Source: Amycolatopsis granulosa (GTDB taxonomy: Bacteria; Actinomycetota; Actinomycetes; Mycobacteriales; Pseudonocardiaceae). Taken from it: 64,000 nucleotides of DNA. Below the pieces are notes generated by a model. The model searched no databases and was not told where the DNA came from. It saw nothing but the letters and a program-made list of their open reading frames with translations. Shown piece by piece: positions 49,875 to 60,455 of this stretch. The DNA is taken from contig NZ_JAANOV010000001.1 in NCBI RefSeq assembly GCF_011758745.1, positions 2,480,001 to 2,544,000 of the forward strand, read 5' to 3'. Positions within the stretch are counted from its first letter, which is position 1. Every line of letters begins with the position of its first letter. Made by a program: the position numbers and the translations under genes.

Positions 49875-51662
49875 ATGCAGTTCCACAAGTACGACGTGGT
49901 GATCGTGGGCGCCGGTGGCGCCGGGATGCGCGCCGCCATCGAGGCGGGCCAGCGCGCCCGCACCGCGGTCCTCACCAAGCTCTACCCGACCCGCTCCCAC
50001 ACCGGCGCGGCCCAGGGCGGCATGTGCGCCGCGCTGGCGAACGTCGAAGAGGACAACTGGGAGTGGCACACCTTCGACACGGTCAAGGGCGGCGACTACC
50101 TGACCGACCAGGACGCGGCGGAGATCATGGCCAAGGAGGCCATCGACGCGGTGCTCGACCTGGAGAAGATGGGCCTGCCGTTCAACCGGACGCCGGAAGG
50201 CAAGATCGACCAGCGCCGGTTCGGCGGGCACACCCGTGACCACGGCAAGGCCGCGGTGCGCCGGGCCTGCTACGCGGCCGACCGCACCGGTCACATGATC
50301 CTGCAGACCTTGTACCAGAACTGCGTCAAGCACGGGATCGAGTTCTTCAACGAGTTCTACGTGCTCGACATGATCACCACCGAGACCGAGAACGGGCCCG
50401 TCGCCACCGGCGCCGTCGCCTACGAACTCGCGACCGGCGAGATCCACGTCTTCCAGGCCAAGGCGGTCATCTTCGCCACCGGCGGCTTCGGCAAGGTCTT
50501 CAAGACCACGTCGAACGCGCACACCCTCACCGGCGACGGCATGGGCATCTACTACCGCAAGGGCCTGCCGCTGGAGGACATCGAGTTCTACCAGTTCCAC
50601 CCGACCGGCCTGGCCGGCCTGGGCATCCTGCTGACCGAGGGCGCCCGCGGCGAGGGCGCGATCCTGCGCAACGCCTCGGGTGAGCGGTTCATGGAGCGCT
50701 ACGCGCCGACGATCAAGGACCTCGCGCCGCGCGACATCGTCGCCCGCTCGATGGTCCTGGAGGTCCTCGAAGGCCGCGGCGCCGGTCCGCACAAGGACTA
50801 CGTGCTCCTGGACTGCACGCACCTCGGTGCCGAGGTCCTGGAGACCAAGCTGCCGGACATCACCGAGTTCGCCCGCACCTACCTGGGTGTGGACCCGGTG
50901 AAGGAGCCGGTTCCGGTGTACCCGACCGCGCACTACGCGATGGGTGGCATCCCGACGAACGTGCACGGTGAGGCGCTGCTCGACAACGACACCGTCCTGC
51001 CCGGCGCCTACGCCGCCGGTGAGGTCGCCTGCGTGTCGGTGCACGGCGCGAACCGGCTGGGCACCAACTCGCTGCTCGACATCAACGTGTTCGGCCGCCG
51101 CGCCGGCATCGCCGCCGCGGAGTACGCCACGAGCCACGACTTCGTCGAGCTGCCGGAGGACCCGGCCAAGATGGTCGAGGGGATGGTCGAGCACCTGCGC
51201 ACCGCGCACGGTGGCGAGCGCGTCGCCGACATCCGCACCGAGCTGCAGCAGACGATGGACACCAACGCGGCGGTGTACCGCACCGAGGACACGCTGAAGA
51301 CCGCGCTGACCGACGTCCAGCGGCTCAAGGAGCGCTACGGCCGGATCTCGATCCAGGACAAGGGCAAGCGGTACAACACCGACCTGCTGGAGGCCGTCGA
51401 GCTGGGCTTCCTGCTCGACCTGGCCGAGGCGCTGGTGAACGCGGCGCTGGCCCGCAAGGAGTCCCGCGGCGGCCACGCCCGCGAGGACTACCCGAACCGG
51501 GACGACGTCAACTTCATGCGGCACTCGATGTCGTACAAGATCCTGCCGGACAAGCCGGACCCGGACGCCCCGCTGGGCATCAGCGGCTTCATGGCCGACA
51601 TCCGGCTGGACTACAAGCCGGTGACCTTCACCCGGTACGAGCCGATGGAGCGTAAGTACTGA
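49875..51662 (+). CDS. sdhA: Succinate dehydrogenase flavoprotein subunit
   Basis: 595 aa. FAD dinucleotide fold VIVGAGGAGMRAA, covalent-FAD His in TRSHTGAAQGGM, the catalytic Arg/His region HTRDHGKAAVRR, and HGANRLGTNSLLD near the C-terminus. Normal family length. Oxidises succinate to fumarate in the TCA cycle. Confidence 0.97.
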   Translation: MQFHKYDVVIVGAGGAGMRAAIEAGQRARTAVLTKLYPTRSHTGAAQGGMCAALANVEEDNWEWHTFDTVKGGDYLTDQDAAEIMAKEAIDAVLDLEKMGLPFNRTPEGKIDQRRFGGHTRDHGKAAVRRACYAADRTGHMILQTLYQNCVKHGIEFFNEFYVLDMITTETENGPVATGAVAYELATGEIHVFQAKAVIFATGGFGKVFKTTSNAHTLTGDGMGIYYRKGLPLEDIEFYQFHPTGLAGLGILLTEGARGEGAILRNASGERFMERYAPTIKDLAPRDIVARSMVLEVLEGRGAGPHKDYVLLDCTHLGAEVLETKLPDITEFARTYLGVDPVKEPVPVYPTAHYAMGGIPTNVHGEALLDNDTVLPGAYAAGEVACVSVHGANRLGTNSLLDINVFGRRAGIAAAEYATSHDFVELPEDPAKMVEGMVEHLRTAHGGERVADIRTELQQTMDTNAAVYRTEDTLKTALTDVQRLKERYGRISIQDKGKRYNTDLLEAVELGFLLDLAEALVNAALARKESRGGHAREDYPNRDDVNFMRHSMSYKILPDKPDPDAPLGISGFMADIRLDYKPVTFTRYEPMERKY

Positions 51663-51711
51663 TGGGACAAGCACAGCCTTCCGGCATTCCGGTCCCCGCG
51701 GAGGAAGCGAA

Positions 51712-52485
51712 ATGACAGCCGTAGCCGAACCTAAGACCGTCAACGGGATTCCCGCGCCGGAGGGCTCGGTCACCATCACGGTGAAGATCCAGCGGTACAA
51801 CCCCGAGGTCGACGACGCGCCGCACTGGGAGTCCTACGACGTCCCGGCGCTGCCGACCGACCGGGTGCTGAACCTGCTGTTCAACATCAAGAACTACGTG
51901 GACGGCACGTTGTCGTTCCGCCGGTCGTGCGCGCACGGCATCTGCGGTTCGGACGCGATGCAGATCAACGGGATCAACCGGCTGGCCTGCAAGGTGCTGG
52001 TCAAGGACCTGCTCGCCAAGGACGGCAAGGAGACCACGGTCACCGTGGCTCCGATCAAGGGCCTGCCCACCCTGAAGGACCTCTACGTCGACATGGAGCC
52101 GTTCTTCGAGGCCTACCGTGCGGTGAAGCCGTACCTGATCACCTACGGCAACGAGCCCACCCGTGAGCGGATCCAGTCGCAGGCGGACCGGGAGCGGTTC
52201 GACGACACCACCAAGTGCATCCTGTGCGCGGCGTGCACCTCGTCGTGCCCGGTGTACTGGAACGACGGGTCGTACTTCGGCCCGGCGGCGATCGTCAACG
52301 CGCACCGGTTCATCTTCGACAGCCGGGACGAGGGTTCCGAGGAGCGCCTGGACATCCTCAACGACGCCGAGGGCGTGTGGCGCTGCCGCACGACCTTCAA
52401 CTGCACCGACGCGTGCCCGCGTGGCATCCAGGTGACGAAGGCGATCCAGGAGGTCAAGCGCGCGCTGCTGTTCAAGCGCGTCTGA
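51712..52485 (+). CDS. sdhB: Succinate dehydrogenase iron-sulfur subunit
   Basis: 257 aa. [2Fe-2S] site SCAHGICGSDAMQINGINRLAC, [4Fe-4S] site CILCAACTSSCP and a [3Fe-4S] cluster region CRTTFNCTDACPRGI. Carries electrons from SdhA to the quinone site. Its ATG is 49 nt after sdhA, and the operon ends in the strong hairpin at 52500-52532. Confidence 0.96.
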   Translation: MTAVAEPKTVNGIPAPEGSVTITVKIQRYNPEVDDAPHWESYDVPALPTDRVLNLLFNIKNYVDGTLSFRRSCAHGICGSDAMQINGINRLACKVLVKDLLAKDGKETTVTVAPIKGLPTLKDLYVDMEPFFEAYRAVKPYLITYGNEPTRERIQSQADRERFDDTTKCILCAACTSSCPVYWNDGSYFGPAAIVNAHRFIFDSRDEGSEERLDILNDAEGVWRCRTTFNCTDACPRGIQVTKAIQEVKRALLFKRV

Positions 52486-52499
52486 GCACCCCGGCCCGC

Positions 52500-52532
52500 G
52501 AAGGCCCCTCGCCGGTGCGGCGAGGGGCCTTC
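52500..52532. terminator. Bidirectional terminator between sdhB and VWA gene
   Basis: GAAGGCCCCTCGCC (52500-52513) pairs with GGCGAGGGGCCTTC (52519-52532): a perfect 14-bp stem with a 5-nt loop, between two convergent genes. Confidence 0.95.
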
Positions 52533-52540
52533 GTCGTCGG

Positions 52541-54400
52541 TCAGACCCGGCGCCGCGCGAGCAGGATCACGACCCCGGCCAGGACGACGGCGACGACGAC
52601 GCCCACGCCGACCCAGATCGGCCAGGTCGTGGACCCCCCGGCGATGGCGGTGAGCGCGGGCGCGGACGGGACGGGTGTCCGGGCGGCACCGGCGTAGGAC
52701 GGGCCGTCCTCGCGCTGCCCGCCGACGGTGACGTCCAGCGTGACCGGCACCGGGACGTCGTCACCGGCCTGGACGGTGGCCCCCAGCTTGACCGCGATGT
52801 AGTACCAGCCGGCAACGGCCTCGGCGCGCACGGACGAGTTGTCGCCGTCGCGGTTGCGGTAGCGGACCGGGACCGTCGCGATGGCGTCCTTGCCGGTGGG
52901 CAGCGTGTGCGGGGTGCCGGTGAAAACCGTGGTGTCGGAGCCGATCTCCGCCCGGTACGGGTCGTACAGGCTGGTGGCGATGTTGGACACGTTGTCCACG
53001 CCGTTGCCGCCCGCCTGTCCGAAGTGGACGCGGTAGGCCAGGCCCTGGCCCCAGTCCAGCTTGACCCGGTAGAAGACGTACTCACCGCGCTGCAGGGTGT
53101 CGGTGTAGCGGCCGCTGCCGGGCAGGGTGGCGGCGACGTTGAACGAGCCGCCGCCGGTGGTGTCCCGCGTAACGGACGGTTCCGCGAGGGTGACCGGGGG
53201 CAGCACGGCCTTCGGTCCGGGATCGGTGACCGGCGGTTCGACGAGGGCCAGCACCTCCACCGGCAGCCGCTCCGGGACACCGGTGGACACGCGGTCCCAG
53301 GTGAGGGCGAAGTAGTAGCGGCCACCACCCCGGCAGGTCCCGTCCGTGCTGTCCACGGTGCGCGCAACGGTCAGCGCGACGCCGTCGCTGGACATGGTGG
53401 CCTGCTCGGACTGGAAGATGTGGCAGTCCTTGCCGCCCTCGCCGTAGACGCGCAGCTGGAGGGTGTTGAAGTCCTGCGTGCTGGAGACGCCGGGCACGCG
53501 CGGGAACGACACGGTGCCGCTGAAGTGGGCGGTTCCGCCTTCGGGCACGTCGAGTGCGTAGTAGCGCGTTTCATGCCGGCCCAGGGTGTCCAGGTGCTGG
53601 CCGGGCTCGGCGACCGGCGCGTTCGTCCAGGCCGGGGTGCCGGTGATGGGGGTTCCGGCAGGCTCGTAGGTGCGCAGCGCGGTCGCGGAGACGCGCGGCA
53701 GGATCCGTTCGAGGGTCTTGCCGTCGGGCGCGTCGTTGTAGGTGCCGCCGGTGACCTGCGCGATGCAGGTGAGCTGGCGGCGGGACCGCTCGTCGACGTC
53801 GAAGCCGACCGTGTGCACGACGAGCTGGGTGCCCTGGACGGTCAGTTCCTTGGCCACCTCGCACGGGTCGGGCGGGGCGCAGGTGTCCTCCCCGTCGGAG
53901 ACGAGCACGATCGCGCGCGGGCCGGTGCTGGGGAGGGCGCCGGCGGCGGTGCGCAGGGCCGTGCCGATGGGCGTGTACCCGCTGGGCCGGATGCCGTCGA
54001 CGGCCGCGGTGAGGGCGGGTTTGTCGACGGTCCGCGGCGGGGTGAGGACCTGGACGTCCTGGCAGCCCGCGGCCTTCTCGGCGTCGGACGAGCCGGTGCG
54101 GGTGCCGTAGACGGTCAGCCCCACCTGGGCCTGCACGGGGGCCGACCCGATGAACCGGCGCAATGCGTTCTTCGCGGCGTCCATCTTGGTGCCGCTGCCC
54201 GGGTCGGCCTGCTTCATCGAGCCGGAGCCGTCGAGCACCAGCATGGTCGGCGCGTACTGCGGCTGCCCAGTCTGCTCGGCCTGCCCGGTTTGCTCGATTT
54301 GCTCGGTCCGCCCGGTCTGCTCGGCGTGCGCCACGGGCGCGAGCCCGGACACCAGCAGACCGGCGACGGCCGCCGCGAGAAGTTTCGAGAGCCGGAACAT
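52541..54400 (-). CDS. Secreted, membrane-anchored VWA-domain protein
   Basis: 619 aa. Signal peptide (1-26), a Gln/Thr repeat (EQTGR, EQIEQTGQAEQTGQ, about 27-46), a VWA domain (about 50-210) with the complete MIDAS DGSGSM, and then repeated beta-rich regions with paired aromatic residues. C-terminal transmembrane helix and RRRV tail. MIDAS metal sites bind protein ligands or substrates, so an adhesion or assembly role at the cell surface is likely. Partner unknown. Confidence 0.85.
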   Translation of the reverse strand: MFRLSKLLAAAVAGLLVSGLAPVAHAEQTGRTEQIEQTGQAEQTGQPQYAPTMLVLDGSGSMKQADPGSGTKMDAAKNALRRFIGSAPVQAQVGLTVYGTRTGSSDAEKAAGCQDVQVLTPPRTVDKPALTAAVDGIRPSGYTPIGTALRTAAGALPSTGPRAIVLVSDGEDTCAPPDPCEVAKELTVQGTQLVVHTVGFDVDERSRRQLTCIAQVTGGTYNDAPDGKTLERILPRVSATALRTYEPAGTPITGTPAWTNAPVAEPGQHLDTLGRHETRYYALDVPEGGTAHFSGTVSFPRVPGVSSTQDFNTLQLRVYGEGGKDCHIFQSEQATMSSDGVALTVARTVDSTDGTCRGGGRYYFALTWDRVSTGVPERLPVEVLALVEPPVTDPGPKAVLPPVTLAEPSVTRDTTGGGSFNVAATLPGSGRYTDTLQRGEYVFYRVKLDWGQGLAYRVHFGQAGGNGVDNVSNIATSLYDPYRAEIGSDTTVFTGTPHTLPTGKDAIATVPVRYRNRDGDNSSVRAEAVAGWYYIAVKLGATVQAGDDVPVPVTLDVTVGGQREDGPSYAGAARTPVPSAPALTAIAGGSTTWPIWVGVGVVVAVVLAGVVILLARRRV

Positions 54401-54506
54401 GGTCCCCCATCCGTGTGATCGATGGGGGTTGGATGCGGTCGTGAACCGCTGGGTTCCCGGACTTCGGCGTGCGGCCTCGCCCGGGTCCGCCGTCCGCGGA
54501 CCGTCC

Positions 54507-54746
54507 CTAGGCGTCGACCTTCCCGGTGCGCCTCGCGCGCAGCCCGCGGTAGCCGATGACCCCGATGATGGTGCCGAGGACGAAGCTCACGATCGCCAGG
54601 ACGAGGTGCACGACGAAGAAACCGGTGGCCGATCCGTCCGGCGCCCACGAGTTGTCACTGGCCCACAGGTTCTTCACGAACGTGATCCAGATGATCCACG
54701 ACCAGACTCCGAAAGCCAGCAGGAACAGCGCCACACGACGAGACAT
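54507..54746 (-). CDS. SCO4848-type small membrane protein
   Basis: 79 aa, two transmembrane helices (LFLLAFGVWSWIIWITFV and VHLVLAIVSFVLGTIIGV) with FVKNLWASD between. The family is known from Streptomyces SCO4848, and there too it sits next to a D-Ala-D-Ala carboxypeptidase. ATG 54746 follows GATACT (complement of 54753-54758) by 6 nt. Function unknown; the fixed neighbour suggests a link to cell-wall maturation. Confidence 0.85.
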   Translation of the reverse strand: MSRRVALFLLAFGVWSWIIWITFVKNLWASDNSWAPDGSATGFFVVHLVLAIVSFVLGTIIGVIGYRGLRARRTGKVDA

Positions 54747-54819
54747 GGCCCGAGTATCCCCCGATCGAATCAGGGCGCCGCTGCGGGGAACCCGTGCGCG
54801 CGTCCTCTAGCCTGCTTTG

Positions 54820-56016
54820 GTGCGACGCGGTCTTCTGCTCTCCCTCGTTCTGGTCGTGCTGTCCGGTCTGGTGCCGTTCGCCGGTACCGCGGCGGCCGCT
54901 CCCGCGGTGTGCCCGGACAGAACCGCGCCGCCCCCGCCGGTCGACACCTCGGAACAGCCCCAGCCCGGTGTGCCCGCGCCCGCTCCCCTGCCGGTGCCGA
55001 CCGCCCCGGTCGGTGGCGCGCGCATGGGCGAGTGCGGCGTGATCTATCCGTCCGGCGCCGCCGTCCCGCCCGAGACCACCGCGGCCTCCTGGGTGCTGCA
55101 GGACCTCGACACCGGCGACGTGCTCGCGGCGAAGAACCCGCACGCCAGGGAGCGGCCCGCGTCGCTGATCAAGACGCTGCTGGCGCTCGTGGTGATCCGG
55201 GAGCTGAAACCGGACCAGGTTCTCGTCCCGACGGCCGAGGACGCGAGCCAGGAGTGCACCTGCGTCGGGCTGGTCGCCGGCGGCCGGTACACGGTGGACC
55301 TGCTGCTGCACGGCCTGCTGATGCACTCGGGCAACGACGTGGCGCACACGTTCGCCACCGCGCTCGGCGGGGTTCCGGCGACGGTGCAGAAGATGAACCG
55401 GCTGGCCGCGTCGCTCGGCGCGTCGGACACCCGCACGGCGACGCCGTCCGGCCTGGACGGCCCGGGCATGTCCGCGTCGGCCTACGACCTGAGCCTGATC
55501 TTCAACTACGCGATGAAGCAGCCCGAGTTCGCCGCCGCGATCGCGACGCGGGCCACCCAGATCCCGGACCAGCCGGGCAAGCCGGCGTTCTCGATCGTCA
55601 ACGACAACAAACTGCTCGGCACCTACCCCGGTTTCCTCGGTGGGAAGACGGGCTTCACGGACGACGCGCGCCACACCTACGTCGGCGGCGCCGAACAGAA
55701 CGGCCGGCGCGTCGCGGTGGTCATGATGCGCGCCGAGCAACGGCCCGCGCCGGTGGTGAACCAGGCCAGGGCGCTGCTGGACTACGGATTCACCCTGGCG
55801 AGGACGAAGACGGCCCCGGTCGGGCACCTCGTGTCGCCCATGGTGTCGGAGGAGACGGAGAACGGTGGCACGTCCGGCGTCACCGGCGCCACCGCCGGCG
55901 CGAAGGACCCGTTCGGGGTGACCGGGTGGATCCTCACCGTGGTCGTCGCCCTGATCATCGTGGCCGGTTTCGTGATCGGTCACTACCGGAAGAAAGCGCA
56001 CGGCCCGCAGAACTGA
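54820..56016 (+). CDS. D-alanyl-D-alanine carboxypeptidase (class A PBP, DacB type)
   Basis: 398 aa. Signal peptide (about 1-28), Pro-rich linker (about 35-62), then the serine-peptidase triad SLIK (115-118), SGN and KTGFT, and a C-terminal transmembrane anchor. Removes the terminal D-Ala of pentapeptide stems, limiting cross-linking. GTG 54820 follows TAGCCT (54808-54813) by 6 nt. The anchor at the C-terminus is usual for this group. Confidence 0.95.
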   Translation: MRRGLLLSLVLVVLSGLVPFAGTAAAAPAVCPDRTAPPPPVDTSEQPQPGVPAPAPLPVPTAPVGGARMGECGVIYPSGAAVPPETTAASWVLQDLDTGDVLAAKNPHARERPASLIKTLLALVVIRELKPDQVLVPTAEDASQECTCVGLVAGGRYTVDLLLHGLLMHSGNDVAHTFATALGGVPATVQKMNRLAASLGASDTRTATPSGLDGPGMSASAYDLSLIFNYAMKQPEFAAAIATRATQIPDQPGKPAFSIVNDNKLLGTYPGFLGGKTGFTDDARHTYVGGAEQNGRRVAVVMMRAEQRPAPVVNQARALLDYGFTLARTKTAPVGHLVSPMVSEETENGGTSGVTGATAGAKDPFGVTGWILTVVVALIIVAGFVIGHYRKKAHGPQN

Positions 56017-56046
56017 CGGGCACTTTCCGGTGCGGAGACCCCGCGG

Positions 56047-57051
56047 TCAGCGGCGCCGCAGGCCCAGCCAGGCCAGCATGGCGCCCGCGCTGAACGCACC
56101 GGCCACCGCTCCCGCACCGGGGCCGCGCCGGACCTCCACGGTCGGCCGGATGACGGCCGGCTCGGGTGGCGGCACCGTCCGCACCACGTTCTCCTTCGCG
56201 GTCGCCGTCCAGGCGGTCACGAACAGCAGGAACCGCGACACCAGGTTCGCGAACACCAGCAGGCCGATGATCGGCCCGAACAGCACGCCGCTGGGCGACT
56301 TCGTGACGCTCGCCAGGTAGATCGACCCGACCTGTTTGAGCACCTCGAACCCGACCGACGCGATCGCCGCGCCCTTGATGGCGCTGCGGACGGACACCTT
56401 CTCCCGCGGCAGCCGCGACAGCACCCACAGGAACACCAGCATGTTCGCCAGCAGCGCCAGCACGATCGTCGCCAGGCGCAGGAGGAACAGCGCCCAGCCC
56501 TGGTCCTCCAGCCCCACCAGCCGGAGCAGCAGACGGCCCACCCCGCCGCCGACCGCGGTCAGGCCGAACGACACCACCAGCGCCAGCCCCAGCCCGCCGA
56601 GCGCGAGCAGGTCCTTGACCGTCGTCGACACCAGCGGGCGGCTCTTCTTCTCCTGACCCCACTGGGCGGTGAGCGCGTCCCGCAGGTTGCTCATCCAGCC
56701 GATGCCGGAGTAGAGGGCCAGCAGCAGGCCGAAGATCCCGACGCCGCTCCGCGAGTCGAGCGCCGCGTTGACGATCCTCGCGACGAAGTCACCGATGCCC
56801 GGTGGCGTCGAGGAAACAATCCCGTCGCGCAGCTCGTTGAGCGCCGTCTCGTTCCCCGCCAGCACGAACCCGGCGATCGAGAAGCCCACCATGAGCAGCG
56901 GGAACAGCGACAGGACGCTGAAGTACGTGATCGCCGCCGCGTAGTGGTTGCCGTAGCGCTCGCCGAACGCCTCGTTGGCCCGTACCAGGTGGTCGAGCCA
57001 CGGGTACTTCCGGCGCAGCCGCGGGACCAGCTTTTCCTTCTCTTCCGCCAC
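56047..57051 (-). CDS. YihY/BrkB-like inner membrane protein
   Basis: 334 aa, about six transmembrane helices with the family motif AITYFSVLSLFPLLM near the start. N-terminal soluble segment, C-terminal polar tail. The family was once called RNase BN in error; the real role is unclear. GTG 57051 follows TAGCGT (complement of 57058-57063) by 6 nt. Convergent with the carboxypeptidase, 30 bp apart. Confidence 0.9.
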   Translation of the reverse strand: MAEEKEKLVPRLRRKYPWLDHLVRANEAFGERYGNHYAAAITYFSVLSLFPLLMVGFSIAGFVLAGNETALNELRDGIVSSTPPGIGDFVARIVNAALDSRSGVGIFGLLLALYSGIGWMSNLRDALTAQWGQEKKSRPLVSTTVKDLLALGGLGLALVVSFGLTAVGGGVGRLLLRLVGLEDQGWALFLLRLATIVLALLANMLVFLWVLSRLPREKVSVRSAIKGAAIASVGFEVLKQVGSIYLASVTKSPSGVLFGPIIGLLVFANLVSRFLLFVTAWTATAKENVVRTVPPPEPAVIRPTVEVRRGPGAGAVAGAFSAGAMLAWLGLRRR

Positions 57052-57116
57052 GGGAAGACGCTAACGATCCCGCGTCGGCGTCGCAATTCGGGGGCGGAAT
57101 CCCTCCACTGTGGACG

Positions 57117-58637
<1,521 letters not shown>

Positions 58638-58730
58638 TCACCAGCGGGCCAGAGACTAGCGCCCGTCGGAGTGCCGGGGACACGGGGGCCGGACCCCGGG
58701 CCACCCGTTGGCAGCGGTGCAGGTCAGGGC

Positions 58731-59041
58731 TCAGCCAGCCGGTCTGCTTCGCAGCCCGGGATCGGCGTACACCTCGGCGGTGTGCCGCCAGGACGCGATG
58801 ACCTGTGCTACTGGCGCCGGGTTCCCCAGCGCGTCGGCGCCTCAAGAGTGTCGACGAGTCCGACGACGAAAGCCTGCACGTCAGCGCGCGGCAGGAAGCG
58901 CACCCGGGGAAACGCTTCGAGCGCGACCTCCGTGACCAGCGTCCGCGCCTGGTCGTTGTGCTTCATCAACGCCAGCAACTTGCCAACTCGGCCCCTGGCA
59001 ACCCGCCCACGAACCGCTGTCCCCGCATGCAGCCCCGCCAC
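58731..59041 (-). pseudogene. Frameshifted antitoxin-like relic
   Basis: One frame (59041-58808) encodes MKHNDQARTLVTEVALEAF then FLPRADVQAFVVGLVDTLE; a frameshift near 58838-58845 moves the homology to another frame, GADALGNPAPVAQVIASWRH, ending at a stop at 58731. Read through, these form a protein of about 100 aa of the antitoxin-like small-protein type. Upstream on the same strand (59088-58966) a third piece, HHPDVLGDDVAAWRGCMRGQ, may be a toxin remnant. Family name not certain. The 58532-58730 stretch has nothing else. Confidence 0.4.
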
Positions 59042-59097
59042 GCGGCCACGTCATCGCCGAGGACATCCGGGTGGTGGCGGGCCAGGCGAACCTGGGG

Positions 59098-59904
59098 TCA
59101 GGCCGGGTCGAAGTCGAACGTCGCCGTGACCGGGGCGTGGTCGGACCAGCGCAGCTCGTAGCTCGGCGCCCGCTCGACCACCACCGAGGTGCACTTCTCC
59201 GCCAGCCCCGGAGTGGTGACCACGTAGTCGATGCGCCAGCCGGTGTCGTTGTCGAACGCCTTGCCGCGGTAGGACCACCAGGTGTACGGGCCGGGCCCCT
59301 CCGGGTCGAGCTTGCGCTGCACGTCCACGTACCCGGCCTCGCCGAAGACGCGGCTCATCCACGCCCGCTCCTCGGGCAGGAAACCGGAGTTCTTCCGGTT
59401 GCCCTTCCAGTTCTTCAGGTCGATCTCGGCGTGCGCGATGTTCCAGTCGCCCCCGACGACCACCTCGCACCCGGCCGCCTCGGCCTTGCCGCGCAACTCC
59501 ACCAGATAGGGCAGGAACGCGGCCATGAACCGTTCCTTCTCGTCCTGCCGCGGCGTACCGACGTCCCCGCTCGGCAGGTACAGGCTCGCCACGATCACGC
59601 CCGGCAGGTGCACCTCGAGGTAGCGCCCGCTGTCCTCGAACTCGGCGTCGCCGAACCCGGTCCGCACCTGCGACGGCTCGGCCCGGCTGTACACGGAGAC
59701 GCCGTTGCGGCCCTTCACGGCCGACGGCGCGTGGTGGGCGTGCCAGCCTTCCGGGGCGACGACGTGCCGGGGCAGCTGGCCGGCCTCGGCCCGCACCTCC
59801 TGGCAGAGGATCACGTCCGACCCGCTGCCGGCGAGCCACTCGACGAACCCCTTCTTGGCGGCCGCGCGCATCCCGTTGACGTTGATCGTGGAGACGGTGA
59901 ACAC
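59098..59904 (-). CDS. Exonuclease III family AP endonuclease
   Basis: 268 aa, endonuclease/exonuclease/phosphatase fold. Metal and catalytic residues: NVNG, LCQEVRA (Glu), GGDWNIAHAEIDLKN, the WRIDY and SDHAPV motifs. Cuts DNA next to abasic sites in base-excision repair. GTG 59904 follows TAGCGT (complement of 59912-59917) by 7 nt. It is close to the HhH-GPD glycosylase gene, its pathway partner. Confidence 0.93.
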   Translation of the reverse strand: MFTVSTINVNGMRAAAKKGFVEWLAGSGSDVILCQEVRAEAGQLPRHVVAPEGWHAHHAPSAVKGRNGVSVYSRAEPSQVRTGFGDAEFEDSGRYLEVHLPGVIVASLYLPSGDVGTPRQDEKERFMAAFLPYLVELRGKAEAAGCEVVVGGDWNIAHAEIDLKNWKGNRKNSGFLPEERAWMSRVFGEAGYVDVQRKLDPEGPGPYTWWSYRGKAFDNDTGWRIDYVVTTPGLAEKCTSVVVERAPSYELRWSDHAPVTATFDFDPA

Positions 59905-59942
59905 GTCCCGCACGCTACCGCCCGCCGCAGCCGCCGGAGGAG

Positions 59943-60263
59943 TCAGCAGGTGGCCCCGTTGACCGGCTTGAGGAACTCCGCCTTCGCCCACTTGTTGTCG
60001 GCGATCTTGCGGAACCCGTTCTGCACGTCGACCTGCGCCGCGGTCTCGGCGTTCTGGTTGAACTTGCCCACGATCTCCGCGCGCGGATCGGGGGCGGCAC
60101 GCACGTTGAGCACATCGGCGGTCACGGTCACGCGGCAACCGCTCGAACCGCCGCCGGTGGCGCCCTCGGAGGGCCGCTTGTCGGTGCCCATCACGTAGAT
60201 CAGGCCGACGCCGGCCAGGATCGCGACGATGATCAGTGCCCGCTTAGGAATGCCCAGGAACAC
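59943..60263 (-). CDS. SH3-domain small membrane protein
   Basis: 106 aa. One N-terminal transmembrane helix (LIIVAILAGVGLIYVMG), short Gly/Ser linker and an SH3b domain (VTADVLNVRAAPDPRAEIVG ... WAKAEFL). Cys43 and the final Cys106 could form a disulfide outside the cell. Bacterial SH3b domains often bind cell-wall peptides. Confidence 0.85.
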   Translation of the reverse strand: MFLGIPKRALIIVAILAGVGLIYVMGTDKRPSEGATGGGSSGCRVTVTADVLNVRAAPDPRAEIVGKFNQNAETAAQVDVQNGFRKIADNKWAKAEFLKPVNGATC

Positions 60264-60400
60264 GGGTGCTCCTCACCAGCTCAGTGGGTTCCGGGTAAGG
60301 GTAGCCACACTTCAGCCCTCCTCGACAGGTCCGCGCGGGCGAACCACCCGAGCGGCGTCACCACCCGAGCACAGTGGGTGATCGAACGGTGGCCCGGAAA

Positions 60401-60428
60401 AGCCCGGTCACCCAGGGGTGACCGGGCT
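60401..60428 (-). terminator. icd terminator
   Basis: AGCCCGGTCACCC (60401-60413) pairs with GGGTGACCGGGCT (60416-60428), and the minus strand continues with TTTTCC, giving a U tract after the hairpin. Confidence 0.9.
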
Positions 60429-60455
60429 GTTCGCGGTGGCCGGTGAAACGCGGGC

